From the NCBI RefSeq assembly GCF_043641665.1, contig NC_092183.1, forward strand, positions 24,515,492-24,579,491: a stretch of DNA of 64,000 nt, in the 5' to 3' direction. The notes beneath the pieces are model-generated. The model saw nothing but the letters and a program-made list of their open reading frames with translations, made no database searches and was not told the origin of the DNA. Shown here one piece after another: positions 50,786 to 63,227 of this stretch. Made by a program: the position numbers and the translations under genes. Source of the stretch: Enoplosus armatus. Taxonomy: Eukaryota > Chordata > Actinopteri > Centrarchiformes > Enoplosidae. Each line of letters starts with the position of its first letter. Within the stretch, counting starts at the first letter, position 1.

Positions 50786-51326
50786 CCCTTTCATGCATGA
50801 ATTATGACAGCCTCAGTCAGGATTTTGACGAAGTGTTTTTATTTCTCTTTAGGCATGAAAAAAAAAATGTAACTTAATTTTTTTCAAATGTTCATTTCAC
50901 ACAAAGTTCTTCACATGCATGGACAGCATGCGTTTGAGTTTTCAACTGAAGAAATATGTATTTAACACACCAATGAATAAAATGGAAATTTTAACAATTG
51001 TATTACTCCTTAGTTGTTACTTGATGTTACCAAATTTTATTTACTATTTATTATAAATTATAAATTTATTTAGGGTCTCCTACTATAGAAGGATTGGCAA
51101 GGTATTCCTGAGCTGCTCAGCGTTTCTGGCCTTCCGTTGGCCATCTTGGTTTTGAGACATTTGTGTTGCGCTTACAATGGCTGGCCAGTGGGTGGCAGTG
51201 TATGGGATGACGCACTAGCGTCCACTGTGGTGGTTGATGTGCAACTACACCATTAAAACCCATGCATATACAAGAAAACAGCTTTTGAATAGCTGTCCAC
51301 TGTAGTGACCACTATGCGTGAAAGGG
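50786..51326. mobile_element. 541-bp non-autonomous DNA element (MITE-like), copy in LINE 4
   Basis: This insertion interrupts LINE 3' UTR sequence that is continuous in copies 1-3 (CCACCTAGAGTCTGG). Its ends are inverted: CCCTTTCATGCAT at the left and the complement of CCCTTTCACGCAT at the right, 12 of 13 matching. It is flanked by CTAG on both sides (50,782-50,785 and 51,327-51,330). This fits a 4-bp CTAG duplication, or equally a 2-bp TA duplication with termini beginning GCCCTTTCA. It is AT-rich and shows no convincing coding frame, so it would have depended on a transposase made elsewhere. The superfamily is not assigned: piggyBac-like ends can begin CCCTTT, but the expected TTAA target is absent. 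Confidence 0.85.
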
Positions 51327-53010
51327 CTAGAGTCTGGTTCTGCTCGAGTTTTCTGCCTCTTAAAAGGAAGTCGCCAAAGTGCTTGCTCATGGTGGGAACT
51401 GTTGGGTCTCTGTAATAACATTATAAAGAGTCGGTCTAGACCTGCTCTATTTTGTAAAGTGTCATGAGATGACTTTTGTTGTGATTTGGCACTAAATAAA
51501 AAAAATTGAATTGAAATTGAATTGAATCAGAATTCTACAACAGCATCAGAATTCTAGAATTTTGACAGAATTCTATAATGACCTCAGAATTCTAGAATGT
51601 CGACAGAATTCGAGAATGAGATAAGAATTCTAGAATGACCTCATAATTCTAGAATGTTGAGAAAATTCTAGAATGATGACAGAATTCTAAAATGACCTCA
51701 GAATTCTAGAATGTCATCAGAATTCTAGAATTACATCAGAATTCTAGAACAACATCAGAATTCTGGAATGTCGAAAGAATTCTAGAATGACATCAGAATT
51801 CTAGAACAAAGCCAAAATTCTAGAATGTTGACATAATTCTAGAATGACATCAGAATTCTAGAACAGCGTCAGAATTCTAGAATGTTGACAGAATTCTAGA
51901 ATGACCTCAGAATTCTAGAATGTCGACAGAATTCTAGAATGACATAAGAATTCTAGAATGACATCAGAATTCTAGAATGACCTCAGAATTCTAGAATGTC
52001 GACAGAATTCTAGAATGACATAAGAATTCTAGAATGACCTCAGAATTCTAGAATGTTGAGAAAATTCTAGAATGTGGACAGAATTCTAAAATGACCTCAG
52101 AATTCTAGAATGTCGACAGAATTCTAGAATGACATAAGAATTATAGAATGACCTCAGAATTCTAGAACAACATCGGAATTCTAGAATGTTGACAGAATTC
52201 TAGAATGACCTCAGAATTCTAGAATGTCATCAGAATTCTAGAACAACATCAGAATTCTAGAATGTCATCAGAATTCGAGACTGACATCAGAATTCTAGAA
52301 TGACATCAGAATTCTAGAACAACATCAGAATTCTGGAATGTCGAAAGAATTGTAGAATGACATCAGAATTCTGGAACAAAGTCAAAATTCTAGAATGTCG
52401 ACATAATTCTAGAATGACCTCAGAATTCTAGAACAGCGTCAGAATTCTAGAATGTTGACAGAATTCTAGAATGACCTCAGAATTCTAGAATGTCGACAGA
52501 ATTCTAGAATGACATAAGAATTCTAGAATGACATCAGAATTCTAGAATGTTGAGAAAATTCTAGAATGTCGACAGAATTCTAAAATGACCTCTGAATTCT
52601 AGAATGTCATCAGAATTCAAGAATGACATCAGAATTCTAGAACGACATCAGAATTCTGGAACAGCGTCAGAATTCTAGAATGTTGACAGAATTCTAGAAT
52701 AACCTCAGAATTCTAGAATGTCGACAGAATTCTAGAATGACATAAGAATTCTAGAATGACCTCAGAATTCTAGAATGTTGACAGAATTCTAGAATGACCT
52801 CAGAATTCTAGAATGTCGACAGAATTCTAGAATGACATAAGAATTCTAGAATGTCATCAGAATTGTAGAATGTTGACAGAATTCTAGAATGTCGACAGAA
52901 TTCTAGAATGACATCAGAATTCTAGAACAGCGTCAGAATTCTTGAATGTTGACAGAATTCTAGAATGACCTCAGAATTCTAGAATGTCGACAGAACTCTA
53001 GAATGACATC

Positions 53011-53160
53011 AGAGTTGTAGAATGTTGACAGAATTGTAGAACAGCGTCATAATTCTAGAATGTTGACAGATATCTAGAATGACATCAGAGTGTAGAACAG
53101 AGTCAGAATCCTAGAATGACATCCGAATTCTAGGACAGCGTTAGAATCCTAAAACAGCGT
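53011..53160. repeat. Divergent satellite cassette, copy 4 of 7
   Basis: This copy is complete: GAGTTGTAG, GACAGATATCTAG, the short AGAGTGTAGAACAGAG monomer, then CTAGGACAGCGTTAG and CCTAAAACAGCGTC. Confidence 0.84.
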
Positions 53161-54449
53161 CAGAATTCTAGAATGACCTCAGAATTCTAGAATGTCATTA
53201 GAATTCTAAAATGACATCAGAATTCTAGAATGTCATCAGAATTCCAGTATGACATAAGAATTCTACAATGACCTCAGAATTCTAGAATGTGGAAAGAATT
53301 CTAAAATGACCTCAGAATTCTAGAATATCATCAGAATTCTAGAACGACATCAGAATTCGGGAATGTCGAAAGAATTCTAGAATGACATCAGAATTCTGTA
53401 ACAAAGTCAAAATTCTAGAATGTCATCAGAATTCTAGAATGTTGACAAAATTCTAGAATGTCGACAGAATTCTAGAATGACCTCAGAATTCTACAATGTC
53501 ATCATAATTCTAGAATGACATCAGAATTCTAGAACAACATCAGAATTCCGGAATGTCGATAGAATTCTGGATATTCGACAAAATTCTAAAATGACATCAG
53601 AATTCTAGAATGTCATCAGAATTCCAGAATGACATCAGCATTCTGGAATGTCGAAAGAATTCTAGAATGACATCAGAATTCTGGAACAAAGTCAAAATTC
53701 TAGAATGTCAACATAATTCTAGAATGACATCAGAATTCTAGAACAGCGTCAGAATTCTAGAATGTTGACAGAATTCTAGAATGACCTCAGAATTCTAAAA
53801 TGTCATCAGAATTCTAAAATGACCTCAGAATTCTAAAATGTCATCAGAATTCTAAAATGACATCAGAATTCTAGAATGTCATCAGAATTCTAGAATGACA
53901 TCAGAATTCTAGAACAGCGTCAGAATTCTAGAATGTTGACAGAATTCTAGAATGACCTCAGAATTCTAGAATGTCGACAGAATTCTAAAATGACCTCAGA
54001 TTTCTAGAACATCAGAATTCTGGAATGTCGAAAGAATTCTAGAATGTCATCAGAATTCTAGAATGACATAAGAATTCTGGAATGACCTCAGAATTCTAGG
54101 ATGTTGACAAAATTCTAGAATGTCGACAGAATTCTAAAATGACATCAGAATTCTAGAATGTCATCAGAATTCCAGAATGACATAAGAATTCTAGAATGAC
54201 CTCAGAATTCTAGAATGTGGACAGAATTCTAAAATGACATCAGAATTCTAGAATGTCATCAGAATTCTAGAATGACATCGGAATTCTAGAATGACCTCAG
54301 AATTCGAGAACATCAGAATTCTGGAATGTCGAAATAATTCTAGAATGTCATCAGAATTCCAGAATGACATAAGAATTCTAGAATTACCTCAGAATTCTAG
54401 AATGTGGACAGAATTCTAAAATGACATCAGAATTCTAGAATGACATCAG

Positions 54450-54540
54450 AGTTGTAGAATGTTGACAGAATTGTAGAACAGCGTCATAATTCTAGAATGT
54501 TGACAGATATCTAGAATGACATCAGAGTGTAGAACAGAGT
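54450..54540. repeat. Divergent satellite cassette, copy 5 of 7 (short)
   Basis: It carries GAGTTGTAG through the AGAGTGTAGAACAGAG monomer and then returns to ordinary monomers, without the CTAGGACAGCGTTAG tail. Confidence 0.8.
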
Positions 54541-57500
54541 CAGAATTCTAGAATGTCATCAGAATTCCAGAATGAAATGAGAATTCTAGAATGACCTCAG
54601 AATTCTAGAATGTGGACAGAATTCTAAAATGACCTCAGAATTCTAGAATGTCATCAGAATTTTAGAACGACATCAGAATTCTGGAATGTCGAAAGAATTC
54701 TAGAATGACATCAGAATTCTGGAACAAAGTCAAAATTCTAGAATGTCAACATAATTCTAGAATGACATCAGAATTCTAGAACAGCGTCAGAATTCTAGAA
54801 TGTTGACAGAATTCTAGAATGACCTCAGAATTCTAGAATGTCATCAGAATTCCAGAATGACATAAGAATTCTAGAATGACCTCCGAATTCTAGAATGTGG
54901 ACAGAAATCTAAAAGACCTCAGAATTCTAGAATGTCGATAGAATTCTAAAATGACATCAGAATTGTAGAATGTTGACAGAATTCTAGAATGTCATCAGAA
55001 TTCTAGAATGTCGACAGAATTCTAAAATGACCTCAGAATTCCAGAACATCAGAATTCTGGAATGTCGAAAGAATTCTAGAATGACATCAGAATTCTAGAA
55101 CAGCGTCAGAATTCTAAAATTTTGTCAGAATTCTATAATGACCTCAGAATTCTAGAATGTCGACAGAATTCTAGAATGACATAAGAATTCTAGAACAACA
55201 TCAGAATTCCGGAATGTCGATAGAATTCTGGAATGTCGATAGAATTGTAGAATGACATCAGAATTCTAGAACAGCGTCAGAATTCTTGAATGTTGACAGA
55301 ATTCTAGAATGACCTCAGAATTCTAGAATGTTGACAAAATTATAGAATGTCATCAGAATTCTGGAATGTCGACAGAATTCTCAAATGACCTCAGAATTCT
55401 AGAATGTCATCAGAATTCTGGAATTTTGATAGAATTCTAGAATGTCGATAGAATTCTAGAATGACATCAGAATTGTAGAATGTTGACAGAATTCTAGAAT
55501 GACATCAGAATTCTGGAATGTCGATAGAATTCTGGAATTTCGATAAAATTCTAAAATGACATCAGAATTCTAGAATGTCATCAGAATTCGAGACTGACAT
55601 CAGAATTCTAGAATGACCTCAGAATTCTAGAACAGCGTCAGAATTCTAGAATGTTGACAGAATTCTAGAATGACCTCAGAATTCTAGAATGTCGACAGAA
55701 TTCTAGAATGACATAAGAATTCTAGAATGACCTCAGAATTCTAGAATGTTGAGAAAATTCTAGAATGTCGACAGAATTCTAAAATGACCTCAGAATTCTA
55801 GAATGTCATCAGAATTCTCGAATGACCTCAGAATTCTAGAACAACATCAGAATTCTGGAATGTCGAAAGAATTCTAGAATGACATCAGACTTCTAGAACA
55901 AAGTCAAAATTCTAGAATGTCGACATAATTCTAGAATAACATCAGAATTCTACAACAGCATCAGAATTCTAGAATGTTGACAGAATTCTAGAATGACATC
56001 AGAATTCTAGAATGTCATCAGAATTCTAGAACAACATCAGAATTCTAGAATGTCATCAGAATTCAAGAATGACATCAGAATTCTAGAATGACCTCAGAAT
56101 TATAGAACAGCGTCAGAATTCTAGAATGTTGACAGAATTCTAGAATGACCTCAGAATTCTAGAATGTCGACAGAATTCTAGAATGACATAAGAATTCTAG
56201 AATGACCTCAGAATTCTAGAATGTTGAGAAAATTCTAGAATGCCGACAGAATTCTAAAATGACCTCAGAATTCCAGAATGTCATCAGAATTCTAGAATGA
56301 CCTCAGAATTCTAGAACAACATCAGAATTCTGGAATGTCAATGGAATTCTGGAATGTCGATAGAATTCTAGAATGACATCAGAATTGTAGAATGTTGACA
56401 GAATTCTAGAATGTCATCAGAATTCTAGAATATCGACAGAATTCTAAAATGACCTCAGAATTCTAGAACATCAGAATTGTGGAATGTCGAAAGAATTCTA
56501 GAATGACATCAGAATTCTAGAACAGCGTCAGAATTCTAGAATTTTGACAGAATTCTATAATGACCTCAGAATTCTAGAATGTCGACAGAATTCTAGAATG
56601 ACATAAGAATTCTAGAACAACATCAGAATTCCGGAATGTCGATAAAATTCTGGAATGTCGATAGAAGTCTAGAATGACATCAGAATTCTAGAACAGCGTC
56701 AGAATTCTGGAATGTCGATAGAATTCTAGAATGACATCAGAATTCTAGAACAGCGTCAGAATTCTAGAATGTTGACAAAATTCTAGAATGTCGATAGAAT
56801 TCTTAAATGACCTCAGAATTCCAGAATGTCATCAGATTTCTAGAATGACCTCAGAATTCTAGAACAAAATCAGAATTCTGGAATATCAATAGAATTCTAA
56901 AATGACCTCAGAATTCTAGAATGTCATCAGAATTCTAGAATGACCTCACAATTCAAGAACAACATCAGAATTCTGGAATGTCGAAAGAATTCTAGAATGA
57001 CATCAGACTTCTAGAACAAAGCCAAAATTCTAGAATGTCGACATAATTCTGGAATGACATCAGAATTTTAGAATGTCATCAGACTTCTAGAACAACATCA
57101 GAATTCAGGAATGTCAATGGAATTCTGGAATGTCGATAGAATTCTAGAATGACATCAGAATTGTAGAATGTTGACAGAATTCTAGAATGTCATCAGAATT
57201 CTAGAATGTCGACAGAATTCTAGAATGATATCAGAATTCTAGAACAGCGTCAGAATTCTAGAATTTTGACAGAATTCTATAATGACAACAGAATTCTAGA
57301 ACAGCGTCAGAATTCTAGAATTTTGACAGAATTCTATAATGACCTCAGAATTCTAGAATGTCAACAGAATTCTAAAATGACATAAGAATTCTAGAACAAC
57401 ATCAGAATTACGGAATGTCGACAGAATTCTAGAATGACATCAGAATTCTAGAATGTTGACAGAATTCTAGAATGTCATCAGAATTCTAGAATGTCGACAG

Positions 57501-57889
57501 AATTCTAAAATGACCTCAGAATTCTAAAATGTCATCAGAATTCTGAAATGACATCAAAATTCTGGAATGACATCAGAATTCTAGAATGTTGACAGAATTC
57601 TAGAATGTCATCAGAATTCAAGAACAACATCAGAATTCTGGAATGTCGATAGAATTCTGGAATGTCTATAGAATTCTAGAATGACATCAGAATTGTAGAA
57701 TGTTGACAGAATTCTAGAATGTCATCAGAATTCTAGAATGTCGACAGAATTCTAAAATGACCTCAGAATTCTAAAATGTCATCAGAATTCTGAAATGACA
57801 TCAAAATTCTGGAATGACATCAGAATTCTAGAATAACATCAGAATTCTGGAATGTCGAAAGAATTCTAGAATTACATCAGAATTCTAGA

Positions 57890-58687
57890 TTTAATCTAGA
57901 AATTACTAAAACTATCTCTTCATCTAAGCAATCAACTTGTCTCTTAGACCCCATCCCAACCTGGCTGCTCAAAGAGGTTTTACCTTTAGTCAGCACTTCT
58001 TTACTAGACATGATCAATCTGTCCTTATTAACAGGCTACGTACCACAGTCCTTTAAAGTAGCTGTAATTAAACCTCTTCTTAAAAAGACCACTCTTGATC
58101 CAGAGGTTTTAGCCAACTATAGACCTATATCTAACCTCCCCTTTCTCTCCAAGATTCTTGAGAAAGCAGTCGCCAACCAGCTGTGTGACTTTCTACATGA
58201 CAATAGGTTGCTTGAGGACTTTCAGTCAGGTTTCAGAGCTCATCATAGCACAGAGACGGCACTGGTGAAAGTTACAAATGACCTTCTCACTGCATCAGAC
58301 AAAGGACTTGTCTCTATACTTGTTTTGTTAGATCTTAGTGCTGCATTCGACACCATTGACCATCATATCCTATTACAGAGATTGGAACATTTAATTGGCA
58401 TCAAAGGAACCGCACTAAGCTGGTTTAAGTCGTATTTATCAGATCGATCTCAGTTTGTACATGTTAACGATGAATCCTCCATGTACGCCAAAGTCAGTCA
58501 TGGAGTTCCACAAGGTTCTGTGCTTGGACCAATACTATTCACCTTAAATATGCTTCCTTTAGGGATATTGTTAGAAAACACTCCATACATTTTCATTGCT
58601 ATGCGGATGATACCCAGCTATATTTATCGATCAAGCCAGAATAACCTCATCAGTTATTCAAGCTTCAAGCATGCCTTAAGGACATAA
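57890..58687 (+). pseudogene. L2 reverse transcriptase fragment, copy 5, frameshifted
   Basis: Same structure as copies 1 and 2: RT blocks, motif A with Asp 108 after the Met at 58,010, motif B, then a frameshift at the three-base G run (58,562-58,564) before YADD. It carries Asn for Tyr at residue 180 (FTLNML). The frame is open upstream to the truncation point. Confidence 0.87.
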
Positions 58688-58695
58688 AGACCTGG

Positions 58696-59064
58696 ATGAC
58701 CTGTAATTATCTGATGTTGAACTCAGACAAGACAGAAGTTATTGTTCTTGGCCCTGAACACCTCAGAAATACAGTATCTAAGGATATTGTTACCCTAGAT
58801 GGCATTGCCCTGGCCTCCAGCGCCACCGTGAGGAATCTCGGAGTTGTCTTTGATCAGGACATGTCCTTTAACTCCCACGTAAAACAAACTTCACGGACTG
58901 CCTTCTTTCACCTCCGTAACATTGCAAAAATCAGGAAGATCCTGTCTCAAACAGATGCAGAAAAATTAGTCCATGCATTTGTCACGTCTAGGCTGGATTA
59001 TTGCAATTCCTTATTATCAGGCTGTCCCAATAAGTCCATGAGCTTATACGCTCATAGTTTATAG
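58696..59064 (+). pseudogene. L2 ORF2 region downstream of YADD, copy 5, truncated
   Basis: These 122 codons have the same sequence and the same end as the matching fragment in copy 1 (NKSMSLYAHSL). The last residues come from the filler DNA, not from the original ORF. The identical junction shows common descent with copy 1 rather than two separate deletions. Confidence 0.85.
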
Positions 59065-59507
59065 TTTATACGCTTATAGTTAAGGGCTGGCTCAGGCCTG
59101 CCTGGACCAGCCCCCTAGTTATGCTGCTATAGGCCTACACTGCTGGGGGACTTCCCATGATGCACTGAGCTTTCCTCCTCTCCCTCCTCATCTTTGCACA
59201 TTCATCACAGTCCAATGCATGTTACTAACTTTATTTCTTCCCCGGAGTTTCTTTGTGCTTTGTCGACTCGTAGGTCGCTGTGGATCGTGGTCCTGGTACG
59301 CCTGGGTGCTGCTGCCACCATGGGCCTGCCTGACTCTCATCTCTACAGTTATTATGTTTAGTCATAGTTCTGTTACTATTAAAGCTCCTATTATTAATCT
59401 AAGCTAATATTACAGCTACTTCTACTGTTAGTGCTGCCATACATCTTTGCCTACCTGTCTGTCTGTCTATCTGTGTCTCTACGTCTATCTCTCTGTCTCT
59501 GTCTCTG

Positions 59508-59514
<7 letters not shown>

Positions 59515-59549
<35 letters not shown>
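59515..59549 (+). repeat. (CT)n microsatellite in LINE copy 5 3' UTR
   Basis: This is a 35-nt CT run, close to copy 1 (37). It lies inside the interval where the copy-1-like and copy-4-like parts of this element meet. Confidence 0.9.
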
Positions 59550-59552
<3 letters not shown>

Positions 59553-59586
59553 CCCAACGGGTCAAAGCAGATGACCGCCCACCTAG

Positions 59587-60127
59587 CCCTTTCATGCATG
59601 AATTATGACAGCCTCAGTCAGGATTTTGACGAAGTGTTTTTATTTCTCTTTAGGCATGAAAAAAAAAATTTAACTTAATTTTTTTCAAATGTTCATTTCA
59701 CACAAAGTTCTTCACATGCATGGACAGCATGCGTTTGAGTTTTCAACTGAAGAAATATGTATTTAACACACCAATGAATAAAATGGAAATTTTAACAATT
59801 GTATTACTCCTTAGTTGTTACTTGATGTTACCAAATTTTATTTACTATTTATTATAAATTATAAATTTATTTAGGGTCTCCTACTATAGAAGGATTGGCA
59901 AGGTATTCCTGAGCTGCTCAGCGTTTCTGGCCTTCCGTTGGCCATCTTGGTTTTGAGACATTTGTGTTGCGCTTACAATGGCTGGCCAGTGGGTGGCAGT
60001 GTATGGGATGACGCACTAGCGTCCACTGTGGTGGTTGATGTGCAACTACACCATTAAAACCCATGCATATACAAGAAAACAGCTTTTGAATAGCTGTCCA
60101 CTGTAGTGACCACTATGCGTGAAAGGG
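59587..60127. mobile_element. 541-bp non-autonomous DNA element (MITE-like), copy in LINE 5
   Basis: It has the same length, ends, flanking CTAG (59,583-59,586 and 60,128-60,131) and insertion point as the element in LINE copy 4. I noted one base difference, in the A-rich stretch near 59,670 (TTTAAC against TGTAAC). Same site and near-identity mean it was copied together with the LINE and was not inserted twice. Confidence 0.86.
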
Positions 60128-61710
60128 CTAGAGTCTGGTTCTGCTCGAGTTTTCTGCCTCTTAAAAGAAAGTCGCCAAAGTGCTTGCTCATGGTGGGAAC
60201 TGTTGGGTCTCTGTAATAACATTATAAAGAGTCGGTCTAGACCTGCTCTATTTTATAAAGTGTCATGAGATGACTTTTGTTGTGATTTGGCACTATATAA
60301 AAAAAATTGAATTGAATTGAATTGAATTGAAATTGAATTGAATCAGAATTCTAGAACAGCATCAGAATCTAGAATTTTGACAGAATTCTATAATGACCTC
60401 AGAATTCTAGAATGTCGACAGAATTCGAGAATGAGATAAGAATTCTAGAATGACCTCATAATTCTAGAATGTTGAGAAAATTCTAGAATGATGACAGAAT
60501 TCTAAAATGACCTCAGATTTCGAGAATGTCATCAGAATTCTAGAATTACATCAGAATTCTAGAACAACATCAGAATTCTGGAATGTTGAAAGAATTCTAG
60601 AATGACCTCAGAATTCTAGAATGTGGAAAGAATTCTAAAATGACCTCAGAATTCTAGAATGTCATCAGAATTCTAGAACGACATCAGAATTCTGGAATGT
60701 CGAAAGAATTCTAGAATGACATCAGAATTCTGTAACAAAGTCAAAATTCTAGAATGTCAACATAATTCTAGAATGACATCAGAATTCTAGAACAGCGTCA
60801 GAATTCTAGAATGTTGACAGAATTCTAGAATGACCTCAGAATTCTAGAATGTCATAAGAATTCTAGAATGACATAAGAATTCTAGAATGACCTCGGAATT
60901 CTAGAATGTTGACAAAATTCTAGAATGTCGACAGAATTCTAAAATGACCTCAGAATTCCAGAATGTCATCAGAATTCTAGAATGACCTCAGAATTCTAGA
61001 ACAAAATCAGAATTCTGGAATGTCGATAGAATTCTAAAATGACCTCAGAATTCTAGAATGTCATCAGAATTCTAGAATCACCTCAGAATTCTAGAACAAC
61101 ATCAGAATTCTGGAATGTCGAAAGAATTCTAGAATGACATCAGACTTCTAGAACAAAGCCAAAATTCTAGAATGTCGACATAATTCTGGAATGACATCAG
61201 AATTCTAGAATGTCATCAGAATTCTAGAACAACATCAGAATTCTGGAATGTCGATAGAATTCTGGAATTCCGATAAAATTCTAGAATGACATCAGAATTC
61301 TGGAATGTCGATAGAATTCTGGAATGTCGATAGAATTCTAGAATGACATCAGAATTGTAGAATGTTGACAGAATTCTAGAATGTCATCAGTATTCTAGAA
61401 TGTCGACAGAATTCTAGAATGACCTCAGAATTCTAGAATGTCGACAGAATTCTAGAATGACATAAGAATTCTAGAATGACATCAGAATTCTAGAATGACC
61501 TCAGAATTCTAGAATGTCGACAGAATTCTAGAATGACATAAGAATTCTAGAATGACCTCAGAATTCTAGAATGTTGAGAAAATTCTAGAATGTCGACAGA
61601 ATTCTAAAATGACCTCAGAATTCTAGAATGTCGACAGAATTCTAGAACAACATCAGAATTCTGGAATGTCGATAGAATTCTGAAATGTCGATAGAATTCT
61701 AGAATGACAT

Positions 61711-61810
61711 CAGAGTTGTAGAATGTTGACAGAATTGTAGAACAGCGTCATAATTCTAGAATGTTGACAGATATCTTGAATGACATCAGAATGTAGAACA
61801 GAGTCAGAAT
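61711..61810. repeat. Divergent satellite cassette, copy 6 of 7
   Basis: It has GAGTTGTAG, AGAACAGCGTCATAATTC, GACAGATATCTTG and a short AGAATGTAGAACAGAG monomer, then ATCCGAATTG. The usual CTAGGACAGCGTTAG tail is missing. Confidence 0.82.
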
Positions 61811-62470
61811 CCTAGAATGACATCCGAATTGTAGAATGTTGACAGAATTCTAGAATGTCGACAGAATTCTAGAATGACATCAGAATTCTAGAACAGCGTC
61901 AGAATTATAGAATGTTGACAGAATTCTAGAATGACCTCAGAATTCTAGAATGTCGACAGAACTCTAGAATGACATAAGAATTCTAGAATGACCTCAGAAT
62001 TCTAGAACAAAATCAGAATTCTGGAATGTCGATAGAATTCTAAAAGGACCTCAGAATTCTAGAATGTCATCAGAATTCTCGAATGACCTCAGAATTCTAG
62101 AATATCAACAGAATTCTAGGATGACATGAGAATTCTAGAATGACCTCAGAATTCTAGAATGTTGACAAAATTCTAGAATGTCGACAGAATTCTAAAATGA
62201 CCTCAGAATTCTAGAATGTCATCAGAATTCTCGAATGACCTCAGAATTCTAGAATATCATCAGAATTCTAGGATGACATGAGAATTCTAGAATGACCTCA
62301 GAATTCTAGAATGTTGACAAAATTCTAGAATGTCGACAGAATTCTAAAATGACCTCAGAATTCTAGAATGTCATCATAATTCTAGAATGACATCAGAATT
62401 CTAGAACAACATCAGAATTCTGGAATGTCGATAGAATTCTGGAATGTCGACAGAATTCTAGAATGACATC

Positions 62471-62620
62471 AGAGTTGTAGAATGTTGACAGAATTGTAGA
62501 ACAGCGTCATAATTCTAGAATGTTGACAGATATCTAGAATGACATCAGAGTGTAGAACAGTCAGAATCCTAGAATGACATCCGAATTCTAGGACAGCGTT
62601 AGAATCCTAAAACAGCGTCA
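62471..62620. repeat. Divergent satellite cassette, copy 7 of 7
   Basis: A complete version with the CTAGGACAGCGTTAG and CCTAAAACAGCGTC tail. It differs from copy 4 by a further small deletion (GTAGAACAGTCAG for GTAGAACAGAGTCAG). Confidence 0.83.
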
Positions 62621-63227
62621 GAATTCTAGAATGACCTCAGAATTCTAGAATATCATCAGAATTCTAGGATGACATGAGAATTCTAGAATGACCTCAGAAT
62701 TCTAGAATGTTGACAAAATTCTAGAATGACCTCAGAATTCTAGAACAACATCAGAATTCTGGAATGTCGATAGAATTCTAGAATGACATCAGAATTGTAG
62801 AATGTTGACACAGTTCTAGCATGTCATCAGAATTCCAGAATGACATAAGAATTCTAGAATGACCTCAGAATTCTAGAATGTTGAGAAAATTCTGGAATGT
62901 CGACAGAATTCTAGAATGACATCAGAGTTGTAGAATGTTGACAGAATTCTAGAACAGCGTCAGAATTCTAGAATTTTGACAGAATTCTATAATGACCTCA
63001 GAATTCTAGAATGAGATAAGAATTCTAGAATGACCTCATGATTCTAGAATGTTGAGAAAATTCTAGAATGTCGACAGAATTCTAAAATGACCTCAGAATT
63101 CTAGAATGTCATCAGAATTCTAGAATTACATCAGAATTCTAGAACAACATCAGAATTCTGGAATGTCGAAAGAATTCTAGAATGACATCAGAATTCTAGA
63201 ACAAAGCCAAAATTCTAGAATGTCGAC

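Larger units (their letters stand above)
48730..51526 (+). mobile_element. L2-type LINE, copy 4 (5'-truncated, with nested DNA element)
   Basis: It has the same truncation point, tail and 13-bp left flank (48,717-48,729); the right flank has one change (TCAGAATTCTACA). It has the complete 248-codon 3' coding half, as in copies 2 and 3, but carries a 541-bp inverted-repeat element in its 3' UTR, shared only with copy 5. It also shares with copy 5 a 17-bp deletion after AGGAAG, at about 51,371. It is the only copy with four Gs at 49,409-49,412 and so the only one with YADD in frame with motif B. The tail has ACTAAATAAA instead of ACTATATAAA. Confidence 0.9.
51527..57889. repeat. 19-bp satellite array, block 5
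   Basis: The first ~0.3 kb (TTCGAGAATGAGATAAG, CTCATAATTC, GAATGATGACAG) matches the sequence after LINE copy 5. Two divergent cassettes lie at 53,011-53,160 and 54,450-54,540. About 55.1-56.1 kb is related to 4.5-5.9 kb and 10.8-11.9 kb (shared CTTGAATG, CTCAAATGACC and TTCGAGACTGAC markers). The last ~0.7 kb matches the left flank of LINE copy 1. No gene is visible. Confidence 0.96.
57890..60342 (+). mobile_element. L2-type LINE, copy 5 (mosaic of copy-1-like and copy-4-like parts)
   Basis: It has the same truncation point, flanks (57,877-57,889 and 60,343-60,355) and tail. From the left flank to about 59,364 it follows copy 1: CATCTAAGCAATCAAC, the filler deletion at about 59,038-59,071, GTAGGTCG and TAGTCATAGTTC. 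From 59,587 it follows copy 4: the 541-bp element, the 17-bp deletion and the right-hand satellite. One change private to it is AAATATGCT, where the other four copies read TATATGCT, which gives Asn for Tyr just after motif B. Confidence 0.9.

Noticed and set aside
7829..60342. A functional retrotransposon copy
   Set aside because: All copies lack the 5' part of the element including the endonuclease, and each has frameshifts, stops or deletions within the remaining coding sequence.
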